This document shows positions 15,443-24,277 of a DNA stretch of 64,000 bases, one piece after another; the stretch's first letter is position 1; the number at the start of each line of letters is the position of its first letter. This stretch comes from a virus. The stretch lies in IMG/VR virus record IMGVR_UViG_3300022744_000022, positions 62,001 through 126,000 of that record; one strand, given 5' to 3'. The notes below the pieces were generated by a model. The model was not told the DNA's origin. It did not search any database and saw nothing but the letters and a program-made list of their open reading frames with translations. Position numbers and translations under genes: made by a program.

Positions 15443-16987
15443 ATGCTCCCTGAACTAGCGTTTCACATTAAGACGTTCACACGTCTCATCTACTTCGTCA
15501 CTCCCGAAGAGGACCGCTTCCTCGTCCAGCTCCGGGACGCAATGAAGACACAGGTGCCGCATGTGAAGGTCTACAACGCGGCGTTCGGCCTCGTTCCGTT
15601 GACGCAGCTCATTGGGGATTGGTCGAGCAAGGCTCATGCGTCGGATGGGCCTACGCAGGGCATTCACGACGCCCTCATTGCAATCTATAAAGAGCCGACT
15701 CCGACTGACGCCAAGATCTACATCATCACGGATCCTGATCGTTGGTTGAAGGACGAGCACGTTCAACGCCGCATCCTGAACATCTTGCATCAAGTCCATA
15801 ACGACACCAGCACTGTGAAGGTGCTGATCTGCGTGAGTAGCCGCCGCTTCGTTCCCGAGAAGCTTGCGAGGTACACGGAAGTCGTCCAAGACACCGGGCT
15901 GTCGTCGGATGAAATCCTGGAGATCGTAAGCTCAACGTGCGGCAGGCTCAAGATCGAGCCGCCTGAGGACACCGATCGAGTGTTTAAGGGCATGACGGGC
16001 TTCGAGGTCCAAGCGGCTCTCATTCAGACCAAGCGGAAGGCTCGGTTTGCTGATCCTAAGTTGCTGTCCGAGTATCGGTTCAAGCAGCTCCGCAAGACTG
16101 ACCTGGTGCAGTACATCGACACCTCAGACTACACTTTCGAGTCTGTGGGGGGCGCTGGGCGCTTCAAAAATTGGGTCGGAAAAATGAAATCGGCTTGGAC
16201 CCCTGAGGGCCGGGCGTTTGGTCTTGAGCCGCCCAAGGGGGTGTTGGCCGTCGGGGTTTGGGGCACGGGCAAGTCCCTGTCTATCAAGGCCTTGGGCAAC
16301 GCTTGGGGGCTGCCTGTTGTGCAACTGGACATGGGACGTTTGCGTTCATCGGGCGTGGGTGATTCCGAGTCCAACGTGTATCAGGCGATCAGGATCATCG
16401 AGGCGGTAGCGCCCTGCATCATCTGGATCGATGAGGCAGAAAAGAGCCTGTCCGGTGGGCAGTCCTCTGCTCAAACGGACTCAGGTACCACGAGCCGTAT
16501 GATTGGGGCACTCTCGACTTGGATGCAAGAAACCAAGTCACCCGTGTGCGTAGCGATGACTGCGAACTCGCTCAAGACTCTGCCTGTCGAGTTCGTGAAC
16601 CGCATGGACGAGCGGTGGTTCTTCGACCTGCCGTCCCAAGAGGATCGCATCGACATCCTCAAGATCCACCTGAAAAAGCGTAAGCAGGAGCCCCTCAACT
16701 ACAACCTTGCGTTGTTGGCTGAAAAGGCCGAGTCGATGGTGGGCCGCGAGATCGAGCAGTGCTTGAAGGCAGCGATGACCCTCAGCTTTGTGGAAGGGCA
16801 TTCTCACCTCGATGAAGCTATTTTTGTCAACGAGCTAGAGCATAAGCCTCGAATCGTTCGCACAATGGTGGATGAGATCAAGGAAACCCTCGACTGGGTG
16901 GGCTTTGACCCGAAGGTGGATGACGGGGTTCGGGCACGCTTTGCAGCCGACCCTAAAGGCCCCGACCGCAAGTTCTCGGTAGCGTGA
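15443..16987 (+). CDS. Ycf46-like AAA+ ATPase
   Basis: 514 residues. The N-terminal 230 residues match the Ycf46 pre-domain. Then Walker A GVWGTGKS (271-278), Walker B CIIWIDEAEKS (D330, E331), sensor-1 CVAMTAN and an arginine-bearing FVNRMDERWFFDLP segment. The stretch LDMGRL...GVGDSES and the TWMQE segment are characteristic of Ycf46. Chloroplast and cyanobacterial members affect photosynthetic regulation, but the phage role is unknown; as an AAA+ machine it should remodel a protein or nucleoprotein target. Neighbouring DUF1257 and DUF2997 proteins are probable partners. Confidence 0.87.
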   Translation: MLPELAFHIKTFTRLIYFVTPEEDRFLVQLRDAMKTQVPHVKVYNAAFGLVPLTQLIGDWSSKAHASDGPTQGIHDALIAIYKEPTPTDAKIYIITDPDRWLKDEHVQRRILNILHQVHNDTSTVKVLICVSSRRFVPEKLARYTEVVQDTGLSSDEILEIVSSTCGRLKIEPPEDTDRVFKGMTGFEVQAALIQTKRKARFADPKLLSEYRFKQLRKTDLVQYIDTSDYTFESVGGAGRFKNWVGKMKSAWTPEGRAFGLEPPKGVLAVGVWGTGKSLSIKALGNAWGLPVVQLDMGRLRSSGVGDSESNVYQAIRIIEAVAPCIIWIDEAEKSLSGGQSSAQTDSGTTSRMIGALSTWMQETKSPVCVAMTANSLKTLPVEFVNRMDERWFFDLPSQEDRIDILKIHLKKRKQEPLNYNLALLAEKAESMVGREIEQCLKAAMTLSFVEGHSHLDEAIFVNELEHKPRIVRTMVDEIKETLDWVGFDPKVDDGVRARFAADPKGPDRKFSVA

Positions 16988-18153
16988 TGCCCGACATATT
17001 AGCCAAAGTTGATGTATCGGTCTTGACCGTGGCGAACCCGGTTGCCGGGACGCTCTTGGCTGCCCGAACGGTCATCCGAACGGTTCCGGAGATCCAGGTG
17101 CTGTTCCAGGACGCTCGCGAAAAGGGGTGGACCGCTGGGCAGCTCGCCGATGCTCTGTACGTCCAGTTGCCCGAGCACCTTCTGGACCCGCAGGACCTCT
17201 GGGAAACCTGCCTGTACCTCGCGGACGAGTTCTTCCAACTGGGGGAGCACACGTTGCTCGTGTCCTCGGAAACTGGGCTCGCAATCGCCAGGGTCCAGGA
17301 GGACGACATCTACCTGCCTGCGCCCGTTTCCCGTGAAACAGAAGACGGGTCGGTACGGCTGGCTCAACCGCTGCCCCGTCTCCGGCCTGACCTGGAGGGG
17401 TTGATTGTCCAGTGGCAGTTTGACCGCGCCCAGGACCGGAAGGTGGTTCAAGGGCTCGCCGTCAAGCTACCCAGCTCTGCGCTGCTGGCTCAGGAAGGGG
17501 ACAACCGTCTTCTTCAAGTCACCCAAGACGGGCGGCGGCGAATTGTGGATCGTTTACGGGCAGATCTCCCCACGATTCTGCATGGAGACGTGCCGGGGGT
17601 GAGCGGAGCACTGCTCAAGCTGTGCAAGTTTAGTACAATCGGGGAAGTACCGTCCGGCTTCTTGCCTTGTGCCCCTTCGACGGCTCTGGTCCGAGTGACC
17701 CGTCCGGTGATTGACCCGTTGGCAGCCAATCTGAGACAAGATGCCTACACGGCGTTGCTTGGGCAGATCAGGTCGGGGTGGGTCCGAGACATCGCCCGAG
17801 TGTTGTCGGGGCTTGTGCATGGCTTACGGGAGGTCCAGGACGCCTCGGTGCTGGACGCCTTGCCGGGGAGTCTTTGGATCTGCGAGCCCAACACGGCGAT
17901 GGCTCTTCGTGGGAAGGTGGTGTTGCCAGTGCCTGGGGCGGCCACGACGTTAGTCCATGCGTGGCTCGATACCCCGGTGGCGTACATCTGCCCCCGAGAG
18001 GACTCGTACGCCTGCCAGTCCAGAGAGTTCTTGGGCCGCTGGGAGGTGGGGGCGAGCCTAGAGTTTGCGTTGCACCTGAACCCCCAAGCCTTCTCGGCTT
18101 ACCGCCTCAAGGATGTGTTGGAATCAGGGGTTTCGGTAGAGGTGGTGGCGTGA
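16987..18153 (+). CDS. Unknown protein linked to the AAA+ module
   Basis: 388 residues; start ATG 16987 overlaps the AAA+ stop (TGATG), implying coupled translation. Mixed alpha/beta throughout, several short Pro-rich turns, no transmembrane segment and no motif I recognise. Coupling suggests it is a substrate or partner of the AAA+ protein. Confidence 0.65.
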   Translation: MPDILAKVDVSVLTVANPVAGTLLAARTVIRTVPEIQVLFQDAREKGWTAGQLADALYVQLPEHLLDPQDLWETCLYLADEFFQLGEHTLLVSSETGLAIARVQEDDIYLPAPVSRETEDGSVRLAQPLPRLRPDLEGLIVQWQFDRAQDRKVVQGLAVKLPSSALLAQEGDNRLLQVTQDGRRRIVDRLRADLPTILHGDVPGVSGALLKLCKFSTIGEVPSGFLPCAPSTALVRVTRPVIDPLAANLRQDAYTALLGQIRSGWVRDIARVLSGLVHGLREVQDASVLDALPGSLWICEPNTAMALRGKVVLPVPGAATTLVHAWLDTPVAYICPREDSYACQSREFLGRWEVGASLEFALHLNPQAFSAYRLKDVLESGVSVEVVA

Positions 18154-18365
18154 AGCATTACTACTCTGTAGTGGCCTTCGCGACCACCTCTAGGCAGTAC
18201 CAGGACCCTATGATCTTCATCGAGCCCGGTCTCAACGTCTTCACGGTGACCACCGACGCGATTGATGCTCTTGTGTCTCGCCTAAAGGCAGACGGGCATC
18301 GTATCGATGAGGTGAACCAGCTTGACGGGTCGGAAGCACACGTCGTCAACCGACTTAGCTCGTGA
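18150..18365 (+). CDS. Small unknown protein
   Basis: 71 residues from GTG 18150 (GTGA overlap with the upstream stop). Begins KHYYSVVAFATTSRQY and looks like a single alpha/beta fold. Same operon as the AAA+ module; function not recognised. Confidence 0.6.
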   Translation: MKHYYSVVAFATTSRQYQDPMIFIEPGLNVFTVTTDAIDALVSRLKADGHRIDEVNQLDGSEAHVVNRLSS

Positions 18366-18615
18366 GGCGTTACTTCAACACCTCCGACGGGATCCGTCAC
18401 GGATCCTGTACGCTGGCCCTATCACGCTTTGGTTACGGGGTGGGTACAGCTTGGAGCGCGTGGAAGCGCTTCTTGAGAATTTGGTGACCGAGGGTGTCCT
18501 CCGGTACGCCACCCCTCAGGAGCTTGCGACTGCTTCGCTGCGTCACGGGTATTTCTTGACCCCTGAGGGTGTTGCGAAGCTGCCTCCAGAAGATCGATCC
18601 TACGGAGTAACGTGA
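18322..18615 (+). CDS. Small winged-helix-like protein, unknown
   Basis: 97 residues from TTG 18322, chosen because GAGGTG lies 7 bases upstream; it overlaps the previous gene by 44 bases. The layout helix, helix, LERVEALLENLVTEGVLRYATP, then a beta wing resembles a winged helix-turn-helix, so DNA binding is possible. Confidence 0.55.
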   Translation: MTGRKHTSSTDLAREALLQHLRRDPSRILYAGPITLWLRGGYSLERVEALLENLVTEGVLRYATPQELATASLRHGYFLTPEGVAKLPPEDRSYGVT

Positions 18616-18624
18616 CTCGGAACC

Positions 18625-18633
18625 TGGTGTATG
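18625..18633 (+). promoter_or_regulatory. Extended -10 promoter, leaderless type
   Basis: TGGTGTATG; the hexamer TGTATG ends 7 bases before ATG 18641. No Shine-Dalgarno sequence. Starts the nucleotide-metabolism operon. Confidence 0.6.
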
Positions 18634-18640
18634 CCGGGTC

Positions 18641-19021
18641 ATGTCCAAGCTTCGTGTGGTGATCGAGAGTCCCCTGAAAGGCGACTTTGAACGGAACAAG
18701 CGATATGCCCTGTGGTGTGGCTATCACTGTTTCACCCTGGGTGAGGCCGCCTACGCGAGCCACCTGTTCTACCCGCAGTTTTTGAACGACCTTGATCCTG
18801 AGCACAGGAAGTTCGGGATCGAAGCCGGGTACTGCTGGGCCCAAACAGCGGATCAGTTCGCTTTCTATACCGACCTTGGTTGGAGCGACGGGATGCTGCG
18901 GGCCAAGGACCGTTGGGCAGGCCGCGTAACGGTTGAGCGTCAGCTCCCTGCGGACATGCTGAGCGCTTTTGAGCGTGGTGAGCTTCCGGGTCAGACCCCT
19001 GGATTCGAGGCCACCCTATGA
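18641..19021 (+). CDS. Nucleoside-deoxyribosyltransferase-like protein (DUF4406/DUF7768 type)
   Basis: 126 residues. The pattern RVVIESPLKGDFERN, then GEAAYASHLFY, then a conserved CWAQTAD helix and YTDLGWSDGM is that of small phage proteins with a deoxyribosyltransferase-like Rossmann fold. Enzymatic activity is unproven in the family. It overlaps the next gene (ATGA), which is a deoxyribonucleotidase, consistent with a nucleotide role. Confidence 0.7.
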   Translation: MSKLRVVIESPLKGDFERNKRYALWCGYHCFTLGEAAYASHLFYPQFLNDLDPEHRKFGIEAGYCWAQTADQFAFYTDLGWSDGMLRAKDRWAGRVTVERQLPADMLSAFERGELPGQTPGFEATL

Positions 19022-19572
19022 GACGCAAACGCCTGCTAGTCGATGTTGATGAAGTTCTGGCGGACTTCCATACCCCCGTGTTTGATCTTGCCGCGAAGTT
19101 GTTCGGCAAGAAACTGACCTCAGAGGACTTCGACACTTGGGATCTCTTTGATCACTTCCCAAAGGCGGAGCGTAAGGCCCTCTTCAATGCGATGGAGCAG
19201 CCTGGCTACTGCACGTCTTTGCCGCCTCTGCCGGGAGCCCTTGAAGCGATCCAAGAGCTGCGGAACTACGTGGACGTGTACGTGGTGACGAGTCCGTTCC
19301 CGAGTCCCACTTGGGTCTCAGAGCGTTATGCCTGGTTGCATGAGCACTTCAACTTCAAGCCGAGTGAGGTGATCACTACCAGCTCCAAGTTCGTGGTCGC
19401 GGGGGACGCATTCTTGGATGACCGCCCCGACAACGTGGTGGATTGGCTGGAAGCCCACCCGCAGAAGACCGGGATGCTCTGGCACACACCCAACACGAAG
19501 ACGTTGGTCGAGCACGACTCTCTGCGGGTGTACTCGTGGGAACAGGTTATTCAGAAAGTGAAAGCACTATGA
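19018..19572 (+). CDS. 5'(3')-deoxyribonucleotidase, HAD family
   Basis: 184 residues. HAD motif I is DVDEVLADF (D9 nucleophile, D11 acid/base); motif II VVTSP; motif III/IV K129 region and DDRPDNV. Phage and mitochondrial homologues remove phosphate from dUMP/dTMP and so adjust nucleotide pools. Lies between a deoxyribosyltransferase-like gene and a ThyX-like gene, with ATGA-type overlaps on both sides. Confidence 0.83.
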   Translation: MRRKRLLVDVDEVLADFHTPVFDLAAKLFGKKLTSEDFDTWDLFDHFPKAERKALFNAMEQPGYCTSLPPLPGALEAIQELRNYVDVYVVTSPFPSPTWVSERYAWLHEHFNFKPSEVITTSSKFVVAGDAFLDDRPDNVVDWLEAHPQKTGMLWHTPNTKTLVEHDSLRVYSWEQVIQKVKAL

Positions 19573-20852
19573 GCGACATCTACGTCAACGATGAACTGCA
19601 CCCCGAAGATAACGCGATGCTGCAAGCGTTGTACTCCCGTAGCCCGCAGTCAGTGACCAAGCACCTGGAAAAGGTGAAGCTCGCGGGTTCGGGCAACTTC
19701 ATGGGTCAATACTACGTTGGGTATGGGCACCAATCGATCGGGGACTGCGGCACTACCACGCTCTACGTGGAGTACGTTTCGATGCTTGCCGCCAAGGCCA
19801 TCCAAGACTCCCCGCTCTACAACGGTCAGGAAGCCTCGACGCGCTATCTAGACATGTCCAAGCAGCCCGTCTTGAATCCTATCGGGACACCCCGAGGGAA
19901 GGTGATTCAAGACCTCTGGATGGAGTTCTACACATCGTCGATGGCCCCGACCATCGAGCACTTGTACGCGACTTACCCGCTCAAGGAAGGCGAGGACGCC
20001 AAGCAGTACGAGAAGGCCATCAAGGCGCGGGCGTTCGATATTCTGCGAAGCTTCTTGCCTGCGGGGTGTACCACGCTTGTGTCTTGGCATACGACGCTTC
20101 GGCACGCCGCTGATCACCTGAGCAACCTCAGGCACTACCCGTTGGCTGAGGTCCGGGGGTTGGCGGATTCGATGTTGTCGAGCCTCCAAGAACGGTACCC
20201 GCACAGCTTCGGGCAGAAGCGCTACGAAGACACTGAACAGTACCTGGCTACGGTCGGGACTCAGTATCTGTATAATCCAAAGGGGTGTTCAACGCACGTT
20301 ACGTGCAAGGCTAATTTGGATGTCAGGCAACTGAATCAGCCGGTGATTCAAGGCCGACCTCCGAAGACACGTTTGCCTCATTACCTGGATGAACTCGGGC
20401 AAGTCACCTACGAGTTCCTTTTGGACTTTGGAAGTTTTCGCGACCTCCAGCGGCACCGCAACGGCGTTTGTCGAATGCCCTTGCTTTCTACTCAGTGGGG
20501 GTTCAACCCGTGGTACCTAGAGCAACTGCCCCCGAGTCTTCGGGATAGGGCCGAGATCTTGATTGGTCACCAAGCCTTAGCAATCGACCGTCTAGAGACT
20601 TCCCCTGAAGAAAAGCAGCACTATGTTGCGATGGGCTTCAACGTCCCGTGTAAGGTAACCCGGGGTTTGCCAGGGACACTCTACCTGATCGAGCTTCGCA
20701 CGAGCAAAACGGTTCACCCTACGATGCGTCGTGTGTCGCAGGAGATGGCACAGACACTCCAAGCCAAGTACCCTACGCTACCCGTTCACGCGGACATGAG
20801 CCCGGATGATTGGGATATCCGGCGTGGTGCTCAAGACATCGTGGCTCGGTAA
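19569..20852 (+). CDS. thyX: ThyX-like flavin-dependent thymidylate synthase homologue (duplicated fold)
   Basis: 427 residues from ATG 19569 (overlap with the previous stop), about twice the usual ThyX length. The first half has GYGHQSIGDCGTT and QEASTRY; the second has FRDLQRHRNG and ends with LRTSKTVHPTMRR. These correspond to separate parts of the ThyX signature, suggesting two ThyX-like repeats with the active site shared between them. The canonical RHRxxSxNxxSxR stretch is not intact in one place, so activity (dUMP methylation or a modified-base variant) is uncertain. Context supports pyrimidine metabolism. Confidence 0.75.
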   Translation: MSDIYVNDELHPEDNAMLQALYSRSPQSVTKHLEKVKLAGSGNFMGQYYVGYGHQSIGDCGTTTLYVEYVSMLAAKAIQDSPLYNGQEASTRYLDMSKQPVLNPIGTPRGKVIQDLWMEFYTSSMAPTIEHLYATYPLKEGEDAKQYEKAIKARAFDILRSFLPAGCTTLVSWHTTLRHAADHLSNLRHYPLAEVRGLADSMLSSLQERYPHSFGQKRYEDTEQYLATVGTQYLYNPKGCSTHVTCKANLDVRQLNQPVIQGRPPKTRLPHYLDELGQVTYEFLLDFGSFRDLQRHRNGVCRMPLLSTQWGFNPWYLEQLPPSLRDRAEILIGHQALAIDRLETSPEEKQHYVAMGFNVPCKVTRGLPGTLYLIELRTSKTVHPTMRRVSQEMAQTLQAKYPTLPVHADMSPDDWDIRRGAQDIVAR

Positions 20853-20899
20853 GCAAGTGGTTTTTCTTCGATAGGCCCTCAAGGCTCGAATTCACAAGG

Positions 20900-21652
20900 A
20901 TGAACGTGGACAGCAAAGTGATTGCACCGCTCTCAGACGAGCGTCGTACCGAACTCTTGGCCAGACTCGCAACTGAGCCGTCTGACACCAAGCTATCGTT
21001 GGAATTCGGGATTTCACGCAAGGCTCTCTGGCGTATGCGCCAGAACTTGAAAAAGGATGCTGCACCTGTAGTGCCCGTACCTGTGATGACGCCCCCTGCC
21101 CCCGAGGCATCGAAGCCGTTGCCACCTGTAGTGATCCCGCCTGCTCCTGTTCCCAAGGTAGTGGTGCCCAAGGTTTTGAAAGCACCCCCACAGGCAGTCA
21201 CGACACCGACGTTAGTGCAACCGCCCCCAGCCCCGTTTCCTGAGGACCCGCGACCCAAGGTGGACGTAGAGCCCGTGCATTTGAGCACGTACTTTGCGGT
21301 CCAGCTCCTTCGAGGGGAGTCCCATAAGCAAGTGGCGAACGTCATTTTGACGGAGGCCGAAGCCAAGGGCATTCTGTTCCGCAAACTTCAAGTCTTGGAC
21401 ATCGTGTCGGTGGGCACTACGTCCTTCGTGCGGTTCCGTGGGGATCTGCCGGACGCTTTTGCGGTTTTGAAAGCCTTGCGGGATCGAGCGCTTATTGTGC
21501 CCGATTCCGTAGGGGCCTACACGGTGACCTTTCCGAACGGGCGAAGCGGTAAGTTCCCTGGGTCGTCCATGTGCAGCTCGCCCAAGATGGGGTTCGGGCA
21601 CACGTACGCGGGGACCAGAATCAAGAAGTGGAAGCAGCAATTCGCGGCGTGA
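20900..21652 (+). CDS. HTH protein with Pro-rich linker, unknown
   Basis: 250 residues from ATG 20900. An N-terminal helix-turn-helix (TKLSLEFGISRKALWRMRQ, residues 33-51) precedes a Pro/Val/Ala linker (62-118) and a C-terminal domain of about 120 residues. DNA binding is likely from the helix-turn-helix; target and role are unknown. An in-frame upstream ATG at 20810 overlaps the ThyX-like gene and is less likely. Confidence 0.6.
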   Translation: MNVDSKVIAPLSDERRTELLARLATEPSDTKLSLEFGISRKALWRMRQNLKKDAAPVVPVPVMTPPAPEASKPLPPVVIPPAPVPKVVVPKVLKAPPQAVTTPTLVQPPPAPFPEDPRPKVDVEPVHLSTYFAVQLLRGESHKQVANVILTEAEAKGILFRKLQVLDIVSVGTTSFVRFRGDLPDAFAVLKALRDRALIVPDSVGAYTVTFPNGRSGKFPGSSMCSSPKMGFGHTYAGTRIKKWKQQFAA

Positions 21653-21684
21653 ACCATAGGTGAACACCGCTAAACTGTTTATCT

Positions 21685-22560
21685 GTGGGCTGTAGCGTGA
21701 TCGCAGAACGTCTACATGGTCTGAGGGCAACAGATGAGTACAGCATCTGGGCCACGATTAAAGATAAGTGCTCAAACCCGAGCAGTAAAGCCTACCCTCG
21801 TTTCGGTGGACGTGGGCTTACGATGTATGGCCCTTGGGCGAATGACTTTAGAGTTTTCATTCGGGATTTAGGGCACCGCCCGGCCCCCGGGTATCGGTTG
21901 GTACGAGCAGATAAAAACGGTAACTTTGAGCCGGGTAACCTTAGTTGGAGCCCCGGGTCATACGTGGAAGCCGCCCCCTCCAATAGGGGGCCCGACGCTA
22001 AAACGCTTGCTCTGGTAGGACAAGAGTTCAACAAGCTAACTGTAGTTGGGGTGGTGCGTTACATTCGTGGGGATACGACGCAGACTTGCTACAAAGCAAG
22101 GGTGCAGTGTTCTTGTGGTAGCGCCCCCTTCACTCTTTTCGTGCAGGCCTTAGGTAAAACCCAATCTTGCGGGTGCTCCGTTGACTACGGATCACGGACA
22201 GGTGCAAAGAGTTACAAGTTTAGTGGCTACCGTGAAATACGCGGTAGCTATTGGGCGCACGTTCAGCACGGTGCTGAGACACGCGGCTTGCCTTTCGAGA
22301 TTTCCATAGAGTACGTATGGGGGTTGTTCGAGCAGCAAGACCGCAAGTGTGCTCTTTCGGGTGTCCCGCTTTCCTTTGGCCCTTACCAATCTAGACGAAG
22401 AGGGCAGACAGCCTCCTTAGACCGTATTGATGCTTCGCTAGGGTACGTGATCGGCAACGTGCAGTGGGTACACAAGTCGATCAACCTCATGCGTATGGAT
22501 CTCTCAGTCGAGGAATTCGTGAGGCAGTGCCGTCTGGTGGCCGCTAATTGTCCTTTGTGA
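21685..22560 (+). mobile_element. HNH homing endonuclease gene
   Basis: 291 codons from GTG 21685 (start uncertain). The N-terminal part (WATIKDKCSNP...YPRFGGRGL...W...F) and the C-terminal CALSGVPL ... SLDRIDASLGYVIGNVQWVH match free-standing phage HNH endonucleases with a DNA-recognition repeat. Middle residues carry a CxC...CGC zinc-like cluster. Codon use is AT-richer than in neighbours. It ends on the start of the nitrilase gene, so it looks like an insertion between operon genes. Confidence 0.82.
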
Positions 22561-22571
22561 ACACGTTAGGT

Positions 22572-23336
22572 ATGCGCACTGCCGTGATCCAGTTTCGCCC
22601 GCTACTCAAGGACGTACAGGGCAACCTTCATCGTTTAGCGCTGCTTGCTATGAAAGCGGCGCAGGCGAACGCAAAGTTGATTGTGCTTCCGGAGCTTGCC
22701 CTCACTGGTTACAGCTTCATGTCTGCGGCTGAGGTTGAACCCCTGGCGGAGGTCATCACAGCTTTCAAACCCGGCAGTGGGGACAGGACATCTAGTATGG
22801 GCGTCTTCCATGCTATTGCGAAGAAGTATGGTACGCATATCGCATGGGGGTTGATTGAAAAAGATGCGGGTACAGGCAAGCTTTTCAATGCCCAAGTCCT
22901 AATGTGTCCTGACGGGACCTTTGAATCGTATCGTAAAATAAATCACTTTTCTGCGGATTTCCTATGGGCTGCTGAGGGCCGTGCCAACCCTCCTATCCGT
23001 AAGATTGAAGTCGGGGGTAAAACCTACAAGGTTGGGCTTCTGATTTGCCGCGACGTTCGGGACAAGAAAGACGACTCCTGGAAGTCCTTCTATGAGAAGG
23101 GGGATGCGGATGTGGTGGTCCTGTCCGCTAACTGGGGTAAGGGCGGCTTCCCCGCAACTGCTTGGATGGATTTCGTTAAAGACAACGACACCATCTTGGC
23201 TGTAAGCAACAGGTACGGCGCAGAGATCCCTAACGACTTCGGTGAGGGTGGGGTCTGCATCATCTACCCGGACGGCACCGTGCAGTGCGACGGCCTCGTG
23301 TGGGGGCAGGACTGCATCGTCTACGGGGAAGTCTAG
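22572..23336 (+). CDS. Carbon-nitrogen hydrolase (nitrilase superfamily)
   Basis: 254 residues from ATG 22572 (MRTAVIQF is a typical nitrilase start; GTG 22557 overlapping the upstream stop is possible). The Glu-Lys-Cys triad is clear: E41 in LPELALTGY, K122 in YRKINHF, C159 in LLICRDVR. The family hydrolyses amides or supplies ammonia, for example as the glutaminase part of NAD synthetase. The substrate is not predictable here; other genes in the window also touch NAD metabolism. Confidence 0.87.
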   Translation: MRTAVIQFRPLLKDVQGNLHRLALLAMKAAQANAKLIVLPELALTGYSFMSAAEVEPLAEVITAFKPGSGDRTSSMGVFHAIAKKYGTHIAWGLIEKDAGTGKLFNAQVLMCPDGTFESYRKINHFSADFLWAAEGRANPPIRKIEVGGKTYKVGLLICRDVRDKKDDSWKSFYEKGDADVVVLSANWGKGGFPATAWMDFVKDNDTILAVSNRYGAEIPNDFGEGGVCIIYPDGTVQCDGLVWGQDCIVYGEV

Positions 23337-24232
23337 TGCTTTCATCCCGAGTAGCGCGCCGCTTCCAAGCCGCCTTGTCCGATCAGCTTGAGGACAAGAT
23401 GCGGGCGCTGCTGGCTAAGCCTTTGGATGCCGCTGAGGGTAAAGAGATCGCCCGGTGGTTACAGGACAACTTCTTTTTCTTGGGGACTAAGACCCCCAAG
23501 GGGCAGAAAGACCTCAAGGAGTCGATCAACAAGCTGCACTGGTTTCTTGCGCACGGAATCAGTCAGTCTGTAGATCCCGAGCGCTTGCGGGACACCATTG
23601 AGGCTGAGTGGCAGGTGGTGCAAAAGCGCCTGGGCGACCTTGCCAAATACTTCTCCGAAGAAGGCGGCAAGTCGGTCCCGAAAGAGATCAAGCAGGGCGG
23701 CAACACGTACCTGAACGTCTCAGGCTTCTACGAGGCCGACCTGATGAAGTTCGTCAAGCGTCTTGAGGCCGTGTTCGACATGCTCAAGGGTTGGCGTAAG
23801 AAAGCGTTGAGCGGGGGTGTCACGGTCGCCTTGGCGGGTCCCAAGGATTTCCGGGGTACCTCTGGGGGTAAGTACAAATCCGCCGACGACGTGCTGTACG
23901 TGCGTGCCACCCCGGATGTGTTGAAGCGCTCCAGTGGGAACTACGGAAGCTTCGAGTACATCATTGTGCATGAACTGGGCCACCGTTACGATTACAAGGT
24001 TCACCGGCCTTCTGTGGACTTTGACAAGGCTGAGTGGTGGACCAGCCGCTACAGCCGCAATGAGGGTGAGTCGTTTGCCGAGTTGTTCGCCCTCAGCAAC
24101 TTCGGGATTACGGGCCAAGGGGATCCCTTGAAACTGGACCGTTTTGAGGCGTTGATGGCAGGCCGGGATGAGCAGCCGAAGCCTGAGATCCCTGAGCACT
24201 TGAAGAAGTACCGGACACAGCCGACTTTTTGA
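23336..24232 (+). CDS. Zincin-type metallopeptidase-like protein
   Basis: 298 residues from GTG 23336. The N-terminus carries the signature SSRVARRFQAAL shared with other proteins of this phage. A helical region follows, then the zinc motif HELGH in YIIVHELGHRYDYK, with a downstream ESFAELFAL helix giving a plausible third ligand (Glu). Family: gluzincin-like HExxH proteins of phages; the substrate is unknown. A role in virion protein maturation or wall degradation is inference. Confidence 0.72.
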   Translation: MLSSRVARRFQAALSDQLEDKMRALLAKPLDAAEGKEIARWLQDNFFFLGTKTPKGQKDLKESINKLHWFLAHGISQSVDPERLRDTIEAEWQVVQKRLGDLAKYFSEEGGKSVPKEIKQGGNTYLNVSGFYEADLMKFVKRLEAVFDMLKGWRKKALSGGVTVALAGPKDFRGTSGGKYKSADDVLYVRATPDVLKRSSGNYGSFEYIIVHELGHRYDYKVHRPSVDFDKAEWWTSRYSRNEGESFAELFALSNFGITGQGDPLKLDRFEALMAGRDEQPKPEIPEHLKKYRTQPTF

Positions 24233-24258
24233 GGCGTTCTGGAAAGTCCCTCTTTGCC

Positions 24259-24266
24259 GGTGTAGT
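24259..24266 (+). promoter_or_regulatory. GGTGTAG promoter before clpX
   Basis: GGTGTAGT with hexamer TGTAGT 11 bases before ATG 24278; the upstream TG is missing. Transcription would start a few bases before the ATG. No Shine-Dalgarno sequence. Confidence 0.5.
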
Positions 24267-24277
24267 GTACCCGGGCC

